From contig NZ_CP018097.1 in NCBI RefSeq assembly GCF_001886695.1, positions 310,001 through 374,000 of the forward strand: a stretch of 64,000 nucleotides of DNA, written 5' to 3'. Under the pieces are notes generated by a model that made no database searches, was not told the DNA's origin, and saw only the letters and a list, made by a program, of their open reading frames with translations. The stretch comes from Aurantiacibacter gangjinensis. GTDB taxonomy: Bacteria; Pseudomonadota; Alphaproteobacteria; Sphingomonadales; Sphingomonadaceae. Position 1 is the stretch's first letter. Each line of letters opens with the position of its first letter. Below are positions 40,880-48,863 of the stretch, piece by piece. A program made the position numbers and the translations under genes.

Positions 40880-41782
40880 ATGGCTACTCAATTGGAAAAT
40901 GGTGCCGATGGGGCGCCTCTCGGGCAGTCGCTCGGGAGAACGCATGATACGCAGGTCCGTAGTGAAGACGGGACCGGCATTGCCGATATCATCCGCAATG
41001 CCGGATCGTCAGGCCAGGTGCAGTCGCTGGTGCGCGCACTCGGTACGCTGGAAGTCCTTGCCGACTATCCGGAAGGCCTGACGCTTACGAAGCTTGCCGA
41101 AGCGACCGGCCTTGCCCGGTCGACCACGCACCGCCTGCTAACCACCATGGACGCCATGCAATTCGTGATGTTCGATGCGAAGCGCAGCCTCTGGCGGGTT
41201 GGCCCGCGCGCCTTCTCCGTCGGCTCGGCATTCGATGGAGCAGGCGTCATCAAGCGTCTGAGCACGCCGGTCGCCGCCGCGCTGAGCATGGATTGCCGCG
41301 AGACGGTGAATGTCGTCGTGATGCAGGACAACAGCCAGATATATGTGGGCCAAAAGGTTACGCCCCTGCCCACCCCCTTCCGCCTGCGCGAAGGCGATCG
41401 CTTGCCTGCGCAATATGGAGCGGGCGGCAAGAGCATGCTGTCTTACTGGGAGGACGCGCAGCTGGCGGAATATCTCCAGGCATGCGATTTCACACGGCGT
41501 ACCGGAAAGTCCAACACCGATGTCGGCCTCCTGCGCGAGAAGCTGAAATTGGCGCATGAGCGCGGTTATGCTTTCGATTGCGAGGAAAACCTCAATGACC
41601 TGCGCTGCGTGGGTGCGCCGATCTTCGACCATCGCGGCAAGCCGGTGGCGGCCATCTCGATTTCCGCGCCGCTGAACCGCATGCCCAAGGACCGGATGCA
41701 TTCGCTGGGCCGCGCGATCAAGGCGGCGTCCGCCAAGGTTACCGAGAGCATTAACGGCATCGCCCCCCGTCACCTGAACTAG
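40880..41782 (+). CDS. IclR-family transcriptional regulator
   Basis: Ligand-responsive DNA-binding protein of 300 residues. The N-terminal winged helix spans about residues 48-110 (VRALGTLEVLADYPEGLTLTKLAEATGLARSTTHRLLTTM), and the C-terminal IclR effector domain follows (VNVVVMQDNSQIYVGQKV, YGAGGKSMLSYW, DLRCVGAPIFDHRGKPVAAISIS). A 45-residue N-terminal extension precedes the HTH. The start ATG 40880 follows an excellent AAGGAGG. It is the first gene of the rightward catabolic arm and divergent from the leftward arm. It probably controls both arms in response to a pathway intermediate (inference from position and palindromes). Confidence 0.9.
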   Translation: MATQLENGADGAPLGQSLGRTHDTQVRSEDGTGIADIIRNAGSSGQVQSLVRALGTLEVLADYPEGLTLTKLAEATGLARSTTHRLLTTMDAMQFVMFDAKRSLWRVGPRAFSVGSAFDGAGVIKRLSTPVAAALSMDCRETVNVVVMQDNSQIYVGQKVTPLPTPFRLREGDRLPAQYGAGGKSMLSYWEDAQLAEYLQACDFTRRTGKSNTDVGLLREKLKLAHERGYAFDCEENLNDLRCVGAPIFDHRGKPVAAISISAPLNRMPKDRMHSLGRAIKAASAKVTESINGIAPRHLN

Positions 41783-41830
41783 CTGCCTCGCCATCCGGCG
41801 ATCAAACCTTCGCGATCAAGGAAACAGGGT

Positions 41831-42907
41831 GTGAAAAGCTATGACATCGCCCGGATTCCGGGTGACGGCATCGGGCAGGAAGTCACCCCGGCAGCCTGCG
41901 CAGTCCTCGAAGCGGTCGGGAAACGGCATGGCATTGTCTTCCGCTGGCGACCGTTCGACTGGAGCTGCGCGCGGCTGAAGGCCGAAGGCGCCATGATGCC
42001 GCAAGACGGTATCTCGCAGCTATCCGGCATGGATGCGATCCTGCTTGGCGCGGTGGGCTTTCCCGGTGTTGCCGATCACGAATCCCTTTGGGGGCTCCTC
42101 ATCCCGCTGCGCCGCGGCCTGCAGCAATATGTCAATTTGCGCCCCGTGCGATTGATGCCGGGCATCCAGTCCCCGCTGGTCGGGCGCAGCGGTGCCGATA
42201 TCGACTTCCTGATCGTCCGCGAGAATTCCGAAGGCGAGTATTCCGACATTGGCGGCAGATTTGCCGATGGCACGCCGGCAGAGGCGGCGTTCCAGACCTC
42301 CGTCTTCACCCGCGCCGCCACAGACCGGATCATGCGCTACGCCTTTGATCTCGCGGGCAAACGGAGCGCGAAACACGTCACCTCGGCTACGAAGTCCAAC
42401 GGGATGAAGCATACGATGCCCTTCTGGGACGAACGCTTCGCAGCCATCTCCGCCGAATATCCCGATATCGCGACGAGCCAGTACCATATCGATATCCTCA
42501 CCGCGCACTTTGTAAGCCATCCGGACTGGTTCGATGTCGTCGTCGCTTCCAATCTGTTCGGCGATATCCTTTCCGATCTCGGCCCTGCGATTGCCGGGTC
42601 TATCGGCATCGCACCGTCGGCGAACATCAATCCCGAGCGGGACTATCCATCCATGTTCGAGCCGGTCCATGGCAGCGCACCGGACATTGCCGGCAAAGGC
42701 ATAGCCAACCCCGTCGCTGCCATCTGGTCGGGCGCGATGATGCTGGATCATCTCGGCGAGAAAGATGCGGCGTCGGACGTCGAGGCCGCAATGGAAAAGG
42801 CCTTGCTTCGTAGCGATTGCCTTACGCCGGACCTGGGAGGTCCGGCTGATACAAAGGGCATGACGCGCGCGGTCTTGGACAATTTATCAGGGAGCGGAGC
42901 TGCATGA
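41831..42907 (+). CDS. Tartrate/D-malate dehydrogenase-like beta-decarboxylating dehydrogenase
   Basis: NAD-dependent oxidative decarboxylase of 358 residues from the isocitrate/isopropylmalate dehydrogenase family. It opens with IARIPGDGIGQEV. Substrate-site residues are in LLGAVGFPG, NLRPVRLMPG and IVRENSEGEYSDIGGR, the ENSEGEYS motif matching tartrate/malate-type rather than isocitrate enzymes. Lys in TSATKSNGMKHTMPFWDE, metal Asp in NLFGDILSDLG, and FEPVHGSAPDIAGKGIANP close the site. Likely substrates are 2,3-dihydroxy or 2-hydroxy diacids. Start is GTG 41831 with AAGGAAACAGGG upstream. The stop overlaps the next start (ATGA). Confidence 0.87.
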   Translation: MKSYDIARIPGDGIGQEVTPAACAVLEAVGKRHGIVFRWRPFDWSCARLKAEGAMMPQDGISQLSGMDAILLGAVGFPGVADHESLWGLLIPLRRGLQQYVNLRPVRLMPGIQSPLVGRSGADIDFLIVRENSEGEYSDIGGRFADGTPAEAAFQTSVFTRAATDRIMRYAFDLAGKRSAKHVTSATKSNGMKHTMPFWDERFAAISAEYPDIATSQYHIDILTAHFVSHPDWFDVVVASNLFGDILSDLGPAIAGSIGIAPSANINPERDYPSMFEPVHGSAPDIAGKGIANPVAAIWSGAMMLDHLGEKDAASDVEAAMEKALLRSDCLTPDLGGPADTKGMTRAVLDNLSGSGAA

Positions 42908-44181
42908 GCGTGCACAACAAGCTGAGATCGCCACTTTCTCTATCGCGGCGCGCCGCCATGTTTGGCGCAGGCAGCGTGGCAGGGGTCGGCATGGTCGCTC
43001 GCACCGCACCTACTTTCGCCGCTTCCACGCCGGACACCAGCACGCAGGACCGTATCGCGGCGGCGCTCTACGGCCTTGCCATCGGCGACGGGATGGGCGC
43101 GCCCGTAGAGGGCTGGAAGTCGCGGGATATCGTGGCGCGCTTCGGCGACCATGATTTTCGGCAATTCCTACCGCCGACCGATCCTCAACTGGTGGGCACC
43201 GGCCGGGGCAAGGGTGAAGGCCGCATCACCGATGACGGGCTGCTCCTCGAGGCTCTGATCCGCGCCTACGAGGAAAAGCGCGATCATCTGTCCGCGCACG
43301 ATTTTGCGGATTACTTCGTTCCGGAATATGCCGAGCGTCCGGTCTGGATACCGGAGCGACAGGACACCATGCCGTCTATCGAGCGACCCTTGTGGTTTCC
43401 CGAACGCTACTCGCACCGGCAGCTTGCGATCTACCGGATGGAGCCGCGCCGTGCCGGTTATGCCAACCGCGAAACGCAGAGCTATGGCGGCTATACGATG
43501 CCGATCGGCGTGGTGAATGCCGCCGACCCCGACCGGGCCTATCGCGAAGCTGCCGATTTCGGCTTGGCGACGCAAACCAGCTACGGGCTTGAAGCGGGTG
43601 CAGTCGCCGCTGCAAGCTTTGCCGCAGCGCTCGCTCCCGATGCGAATGTCGCATCCGTGCTCGATGCCTCTCTCGACCTGGCGCGCGACGGAACGCGCGA
43701 TGCGCTGCATGCCGTCCTGCCCACCGTCAGCGCTTCCATGTCCGTTTACGAGATGGTCGCCACCGTGCGCGAGCAATACCTGCCATTCTCGGGCGTCCGC
43801 TTAGAAGACGATGAGATCGAAGAGGCCGATATGCAGGACGCCGAGCGCTCCGCATATGGCGAGCCGTCGCGCATAATCTCCATCGAAAATCCCGTCGCCG
43901 CCCTCGCCATACTCAAATGGTCGGGCGGGGATTTCCTGTCGGCCCTGCGCGCCAGCGTTTTCTACGGCGAAGATTGCGAATCGATTGCCGCACATGTGTG
44001 CGGACTGATCGGTGCGCTGCACGGCAAGCGGGCGATCCCGGATGGTTTGATGACAGCTTCGGACACCGTCAATCGCCGGGACCGACGCGAGGACGCTGCC
44101 CGCTTGCTCGCAGTTGCCCGGCATATCCGCTCTTTGGACGAGCACCGCATGACCGCGCGCGCAAGGGCTCTGACGGGCTGA
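42904..44181 (+). CDS. Tat-exported ADP-ribosylglycohydrolase family protein
   Basis: Protein of 425 residues. The first 40 residues hold a twin-arginine-like signal (LSLSRRAAMFGAGSVAG... to TFAAST). The mature part has the ADP-ribosylglycohydrolase fold: AALYGLAIGDGMGAPVEGW, GRITDDGLLLEALI (family TDD metal motif) and a C-terminal GEDCESIAAHVCGLIGALHG, which corresponds to the usual GxDxDSxA metal motif with Cys-Glu replacing Thr-Asp. Both acidic positions that bind metal remain plausible. The family hydrolyses N- or O-ribosidic bonds. Within a sugar-catabolic operon a periplasmic glycoside is a more likely substrate than ADP-ribosylated protein (inference). It is coupled to the dehydrogenase upstream. 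Confidence 0.8.
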   Translation: MSVHNKLRSPLSLSRRAAMFGAGSVAGVGMVARTAPTFAASTPDTSTQDRIAAALYGLAIGDGMGAPVEGWKSRDIVARFGDHDFRQFLPPTDPQLVGTGRGKGEGRITDDGLLLEALIRAYEEKRDHLSAHDFADYFVPEYAERPVWIPERQDTMPSIERPLWFPERYSHRQLAIYRMEPRRAGYANRETQSYGGYTMPIGVVNAADPDRAYREAADFGLATQTSYGLEAGAVAAASFAAALAPDANVASVLDASLDLARDGTRDALHAVLPTVSASMSVYEMVATVREQYLPFSGVRLEDDEIEEADMQDAERSAYGEPSRIISIENPVAALAILKWSGGDFLSALRASVFYGEDCESIAAHVCGLIGALHGKRAIPDGLMTASDTVNRRDRREDAARLLAVARHIRSLDEHRMTARARALTG

Positions 44182-44281
44182 CGGGCGATACGCCCGCATC
44201 GTGAAAACCGCGCATCTCGCCAGTGCTCTTGATCGCCCGTGACGCTACGCAAGATGCACATCATTCAGCGGAAAGATCACG

Positions 44282-45160
44282 ATGCCACTCGTCAGCATAA
44301 CCCCTGTCCTTCGCCACGCGCTTGAAAACGGATATGCGGTGGCCGCCTTCAATCCGGTGGACTACAATTCCATGTCGGCCATGGTCGCTGCGGCGGACAG
44401 CGTTCGCGCTCCGGTGATCGTCCAGACATCGGCCAAAACCATCCGGCGCTACGGGCACGAAACACTGGCCGGCTGGATGCGCGATCTGACAGCGGATACC
44501 GATTCGCCCGTTGTCCTCCATCTCGATCACGGCAAGGACATGGACATGATCCGGAAGTGCATCGACACCGGATGGACTTCGGTCATGATCGATGCCTCGG
44601 ATCGCCCCTTTGCCGAGAACCTGCAGCGCACCCGCCAGGTGAACGACTGGGCCAATGCTGCAGGGATCGGTATCGAGGCGGAGATCGGCGAGATCGGCGG
44701 TGTCGAGGAAGACATCGTCGTCGAAGCCGAAGATGCCGGATTGACCGATCCTGCCGAAGCCGAAGAGTTCTGCCAGAAACTGGAGCTGGCTGCATTTGCC
44801 GGTGCCATCGGCACGGCGCACGGCCAGTATCGCGGCACGCCCGAGGTGCGCTTCGACCTGATCGAAGAGATCAACCGGCGCACAGGTGTGCCGATGGCGC
44901 TGCATGGCGGCACCGGCTTGTCGGACGAGATTTTCCAACGGGCGATCAAGCTGGGCTGTGCGAAAATCAACATCTCTACCGCGCTCAAGCACGTCTATAT
45001 CGACAGTTTCCTCGATCACCGGCAGGCCAATCCCGACGACTACGAGCCGCTATCCTACATCAATGCCCAGTTCGATGCGCTCAAGGCGCTGTTCGTCCAG
45101 AAGATCGAACAGTTCGGCGGGGCCGGAAAGGCCGAGCTGGTCATGCAGGAAGCCGCCTGA
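44282..45160 (+). CDS. Class II (zinc) ketose-bisphosphate-type aldolase
   Basis: Aldolase of 292 residues of the fructose-bisphosphate/tagatose-bisphosphate class II family. Zinc and catalytic motifs: AAFNPVDYNSMSAMV near the start, VVLHLDHGKDMD (catalytic Asp, zinc His), EAEIGEIGG, AIGTAHGQYRG (zinc His), MALHGGTGLSD (zinc His) and CAKINISTALK (phosphate loop). It lies closer to the small GatY/KbaY-like group than to FbaA by length. It should cleave a phosphorylated ketose or acid sugar to DHAP or dihydroxyacetone and an aldehyde. Three bases separate it from the HAD gene. Confidence 0.87.
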   Translation: MPLVSITPVLRHALENGYAVAAFNPVDYNSMSAMVAAADSVRAPVIVQTSAKTIRRYGHETLAGWMRDLTADTDSPVVLHLDHGKDMDMIRKCIDTGWTSVMIDASDRPFAENLQRTRQVNDWANAAGIGIEAEIGEIGGVEEDIVVEAEDAGLTDPAEAEEFCQKLELAAFAGAIGTAHGQYRGTPEVRFDLIEEINRRTGVPMALHGGTGLSDEIFQRAIKLGCAKINISTALKHVYIDSFLDHRQANPDDYEPLSYINAQFDALKALFVQKIEQFGGAGKAELVMQEAA

Positions 45161-45163
45161 CAC

Positions 45164-45862
45164 ATGATGCAAGCGCTTATCTTCGATTGTGACGGCGTGC
45201 TCGTCGATACCGAGAAGGATGGCCACCGGGTCGCCTTCAACACCGCTTTCGAAACGCACGGTATCGATGCGCATTGGGGAGTCAGGGAGTATCATGACCT
45301 CCTTCAGGTCGCTGGCGGTAAAGAGCGCATGCGCTTCTACTTCGACCGCAATGGCTGGCCTGAAGCCGAAGCCGAGCGCGACGCATTGATAAAGGACCTG
45401 CACGCGACCAAATCTGCGGCCTTCCAAGACTTGCTGCGCGGCGGAAAAATGACGCTGCGGCCGGGTGTCGCCCGATTGGTGGACGAAGCGCGCGCCGCCG
45501 ATATGGCGCTGGCAGTATGTTCCACCTCGAAGCTCGAATCCGTTCAGGCCTGTGTGGACCTGTTGGGGCCGGACCGCGCGAACGCGTTCTCGTTCATCCT
45601 GGCCGGCGATGCGGTATCGCGTAAGAAGCCCGATCCGGAAATTTATCTAACGGCAGCCGAGCGGCTAGATCTTCCCGCATCGCAGTGTCTGGTGATCGAA
45701 GACAGCGAGATCGGCTGCCGCGCCGCCACCAGTGCGGGCATGCGCTGCGTGGTCACGACGAGCGCCTATACGGCATCGGAAAGTTTCGAAGGTGCTTACC
45801 GTGTCGTGCCGGAATTGGGCGACGGCGCGAATGCCGTGCCATTGGTTGAAATTGCCACGTAG
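45164..45862 (+). CDS. HAD-family phosphatase (CbbY/beta-PGM-like)
   Basis: Cytoplasmic phosphatase or phosphomutase of 232 residues. Motif I is IFDCDGVLVDTE (two nucleophile-region Asp), motif II the Ser in AVCSTSK, motif III Lys in SRKKPDPEIY, motif IV IEDSEIGCRAA. A helical cap separates motifs I and II, as in the CbbY group. The most likely task is to remove phosphate from a sugar phosphate or a dead-end product of the pathway. It starts 3 bp after the aldolase stop, and either of two adjacent ATG codons could be used. Confidence 0.87.
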   Translation: MMQALIFDCDGVLVDTEKDGHRVAFNTAFETHGIDAHWGVREYHDLLQVAGGKERMRFYFDRNGWPEAEAERDALIKDLHATKSAAFQDLLRGGKMTLRPGVARLVDEARAADMALAVCSTSKLESVQACVDLLGPDRANAFSFILAGDAVSRKKPDPEIYLTAAERLDLPASQCLVIEDSEIGCRAATSAGMRCVVTTSAYTASESFEGAYRVVPELGDGANAVPLVEIAT

Positions 45863-45901
45863 ACTGGCGCTAGATTTGATACGTTTGGGAGAACGGTAAA
45901 A

Positions 45902-46528
45902 ATGAATTCCGTGACAATGGAAGATGTCGAATTGGCTGTTCGCGCCATGATCGATGTCGCGCTGGAAAACGAAGCGTATTTCTCCGATCTCGACGGGGTG
46001 GTTGGCGATGCCGATTTCGGCGTTTCGCTTGCAACCGGCTTTCGCGAGATCGATGCCAAATGGGATACGCTCGACCGGACCTCCATCGGGCACTTCTTCC
46101 TCGCCATATCGCAAATCATCACCGGCAAGGTGGGCGGTTGCTCCGGGCCGATCTGGGGGACCGCTTTCATGCGCGCCGGCATCGTGGCGCGCGACAAGTC
46201 GGAATTGTCGGCTGACGACATCGGCCAGATTTTCGAACGCGCGATCGACGGCATCAAGGCCCGCGGCGGCGCCGAAGAGGGCGACAAGACCTTGCTCGAT
46301 GCTCTTTGCCCGATGAGCCGCGCCTTCGAGGCGGAGAAGAACGGCGAGCCATTGCCCGCGGTTGTCGCGGCCGCGGAGCAGGCCGTGGAAGACACCAGAA
46401 ACCTCGAAGCGCGCCGGGGCCGGCAATCCTTCACCGGAGAGCGGTCCATCGGCACGCTCGATCCGGGCTGCGTGGCGGTCGCCACGATGACCAAGCGCAT
46501 CGCCGAAACCGCAAAGCAATCCGCCTGA
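45902..46528 (+). CDS. dhaL: Dihydroxyacetone kinase subunit DhaL
   Basis: Nucleotide-binding subunit (208 residues) of a two-protein triose/tetrose kinase. The magnesium-site motif reads LDGVVGDADFGVSLATGF. The usual GDGDHG is GDADFG, keeping the Asp residues but replacing His with Phe. GKVGGCSGPIWGTAFMRAG and the RSIGTLDPGCVAVATM ending are further family landmarks. No DhaM (PTS donor) gene is nearby, so ATP use is more likely than PEP. The order dhaL then dhaK reverses the common arrangement. The altered motif may reflect a substrate such as erythrulose rather than dihydroxyacetone (inference). Confidence 0.87.
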   Translation: MNSVTMEDVELAVRAMIDVALENEAYFSDLDGVVGDADFGVSLATGFREIDAKWDTLDRTSIGHFFLAISQIITGKVGGCSGPIWGTAFMRAGIVARDKSELSADDIGQIFERAIDGIKARGGAEEGDKTLLDALCPMSRAFEAEKNGEPLPAVVAAAEQAVEDTRNLEARRGRQSFTGERSIGTLDPGCVAVATMTKRIAETAKQSA

Positions 46529-46574
46529 CCGCCTGACCAGCGGCGCATAGGCGATAGGAGAGAAAGACAAGGCC

Positions 46575-47570
46575 ATGGCAAAATTCGTAAACGATCCTGC
46601 AAATTTCGTGACCGAAATGCTGGAAGGTTTGGTGCGCGCCAATCCCGACACTCTGGAATGGGACCGCGAATACAACATCATCAGCGCTGCCGGTGCCGCC
46701 AATGCCGACCGAGTTCGCATCGTGCAGGGATCGGGATCGGGACATGAGCCTGCCCATGTCATGGCCGTCGGCCCCGGCATGCTGGACGCAGCCGTCCCTG
46801 GGGGGGTCTTCGCCGCCCCTTCCATGGACCAGTGTCTTGCGGGCATTCGCGCCATGAACGGCCCTAAGGGCGTGCTGTATCTGGTGAACAATTACCAGGG
46901 CGACCGGATGAACTGGGACATGGCGCAAGAGATGGCCGAAGCCGAAGGCATCCGCGTCGGCAAGGTTGTCATCAATGACGACGTCGCCGTGCAGGATTCC
47001 ACACATACGGTCGGTCGACGCGGCGTGGCAGGCAATTTCTTCGTCATCAAAGCGTGCGGCGCGGCCAGCGCCAATGGAGCGGACCTCGATACGCTTGTGG
47101 CCTTGGGCGAGAAGGTGAACGACAACGTGCGCTCCATGGGCGTGGCGCTGTCGGGCTGCCGTCCGCCTGCCAAGCAAGACCCCATCTTCACTCTCGGCGA
47201 GAATGAAGTCGAATTCGGCGTCGGCATTCACGGCGAGCCGGGCCGCGCACGTATCGCGATGAAGTCCGCCGACGAGTTGATGACCGATGTCTTCGAACTG
47301 GTCGCGGGCGATTTGCCGTTCAACAAGGGTGACCGCGTGGCGTTGATGGTGAATGGCCTTGGCGGAACGCCTATCAGCGAATTGTACGTTCTTTACCGCA
47401 AAGCGGCCGAGCTTGCCGAGGAACGCGGCCTCACGGTCGTGCGCAACTATGTCGGCGAATATTGCACGGCGCTGGAGATGAACGGCTTCTCCCTCACCAT
47501 GCTACGCCTTGATGACGAGCTCGAGGGGCTTCTCGACGCCCCGGCACAGGTGCCGATCCGCGTCTTCTGA
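46575..47570 (+). CDS. dhaK: Dihydroxyacetone kinase subunit DhaK
   Basis: Substrate-binding subunit of 331 residues, which holds the ketose as a hemiaminal on a His. Landmarks: VQGSGSGHEPAHVMAVGPGMLDAAVPG (about 55-80), LVNNYQGDRMNWDMA, NDDVAVQDSTHTVGRRGVAG, and EFGVGIHGEPGRAR with the substrate-bonding His. Length is close to E. coli DhaK (356). Together with DhaL it would phosphorylate dihydroxyacetone or a short ketose released by the adjacent aldolase or transaldolase. A Shine-Dalgarno (AGGAGAGA) lies upstream of ATG 46575. Confidence 0.9.
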   Translation: MAKFVNDPANFVTEMLEGLVRANPDTLEWDREYNIISAAGAANADRVRIVQGSGSGHEPAHVMAVGPGMLDAAVPGGVFAAPSMDQCLAGIRAMNGPKGVLYLVNNYQGDRMNWDMAQEMAEAEGIRVGKVVINDDVAVQDSTHTVGRRGVAGNFFVIKACGAASANGADLDTLVALGEKVNDNVRSMGVALSGCRPPAKQDPIFTLGENEVEFGVGIHGEPGRARIAMKSADELMTDVFELVAGDLPFNKGDRVALMVNGLGGTPISELYVLYRKAAELAEERGLTVVRNYVGEYCTALEMNGFSLTMLRLDDELEGLLDAPAQVPIRVF

Positions 47571-47646
47571 CGCATCGGCGCTTTCCGACTGCCGCGCAAG
47601 CGGCTCCATTCCAGACCTTTTCGGCCCTTTGACACAGGAGCGGCCC

Positions 47647-48849
47647 ATGACCCTGCACGTCCTAGAGAAACTCGCAGCTACCAATCCGGATTGTGAAATC
47701 TGGTGGGATTCCTCGCCTCTCGTCTATCAGGACTGGGCGCAGGCCACCCTTGCCTCCGCACCGGCAGAGAAGCGCGATGTGTGGGCCGAGCAATTGCAGC
47801 GCCTGCTCGATCCCGAAACAATCGCCCAAGACGGCACGATGGGTTTTCGCGGCGTCACGACGAACCCGCCGCTCAGCCTGCAAGCCCTGCAAAACGATCC
47901 GCAATACTGGCGGGCGGAAATCCAGCGCATCGCGAAGGACTATCCTCGGGGCGATGTGCAGGGCGTTTACTGGGCAACCTACCTGCAGGTCGTGCGCAAG
48001 AGCGCCGAAATGGTGCTGCCAGTGTTCCGCAAGTCCGGAGCCAAATACGGCTACGTATCCGGCCAGGTCGATCCCCGCTATGTGCGCGACGGAGAGCGCA
48101 TGCTGCGCGAAGGTCTGCAGATCGCCGCGCAGGGCGAAAACGTGATGGTGAAGATACCTGGGTCGAAGGAAGGGTACGAGGTCATCGAGGAACTGACCGC
48201 GCGCGGCATCGCCACCAACAACACAACGTCCTTCACAGTGTCGCAATATCAGCGCTGCATGGATGCCGTCTCGAAGGGATTGGCGCGCGCAAGAGCATCG
48301 GGCGTATCGCTCGACCGTTGGCGGTCCGTCGTCACGCATATGTCGTCAAGGCTCGGGACGATCGGCGATCTGGAAGCGGAAGCCGCGATGCGCGATCTGG
48401 CGTTTACGCCCGCGGAAATCCAGCAGGGCGAGATGGCGGTCCTCAAGCGGGCTTATGAATTCGGCCGGACCAACAATTACCCGTCCAAAATGCTGCAATG
48501 CTCCATGCGCGTGCATGAAGATCCCGAAACCGGCAAGGCATCCAGCTGGCACATCCAGAAGATCGCCGGCGGAGACTTCGTATACACCTGCCCGCCCACC
48601 TACATTGCAAAGCTGATGGAGGTCGAAGACAGGCTCGATGATTTCGACGCGAACGCCATCGACGAGCAACCACCAGCCGAGCTGATCGAAAGATTGCGGC
48701 GCCTGCCCTATTTCCGCAAGGCCTATGACTTCGATGCGATGGAGCCGGAAGAATTCGTCGAATTCGGCGCCTTCGCCGCGACGGCCACCGAGTTTGCCAA
48801 GGCCACGCGCAAAACCGTCGATTTCGTGACCGCTGCTATGGAACACTGA
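47647..48849 (+). CDS. Divergent transaldolase-family protein (400 residues)
   Basis: Class I aldolase-fold enzyme. Family landmarks are the early Asp in WWDSSPLVYQD, GFRGVTTNPPLSLQAL (compare GVTTNPSL in Fsa), and NVMVKIPGSKEGYEVIEELTARGIATNNTTSF with the Schiff-base Lys in VKIP. It is longer than Fsa (217) and TalB (about 317). The extra length is spread through the C-terminal half (MRVHEDPETGKASSWHIQKIAGGDFVYTCPPTY). It probably transfers or releases a three-carbon ketose unit feeding DhaKL. ATG 47647 has AGGAG seven bases upstream, and the longer frame from 47509 overlaps dhaK and is not used. It is the last gene of the operon and convergent with gntP. Confidence 0.8.
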   Translation: MTLHVLEKLAATNPDCEIWWDSSPLVYQDWAQATLASAPAEKRDVWAEQLQRLLDPETIAQDGTMGFRGVTTNPPLSLQALQNDPQYWRAEIQRIAKDYPRGDVQGVYWATYLQVVRKSAEMVLPVFRKSGAKYGYVSGQVDPRYVRDGERMLREGLQIAAQGENVMVKIPGSKEGYEVIEELTARGIATNNTTSFTVSQYQRCMDAVSKGLARARASGVSLDRWRSVVTHMSSRLGTIGDLEAEAAMRDLAFTPAEIQQGEMAVLKRAYEFGRTNNYPSKMLQCSMRVHEDPETGKASSWHIQKIAGGDFVYTCPPTYIAKLMEVEDRLDDFDANAIDEQPPAELIERLRRLPYFRKAYDFDAMEPEEFVEFGAFAATATEFAKATRKTVDFVTAAMEH

Positions 48850-48863
48850 CGCGACCGGCGCAA

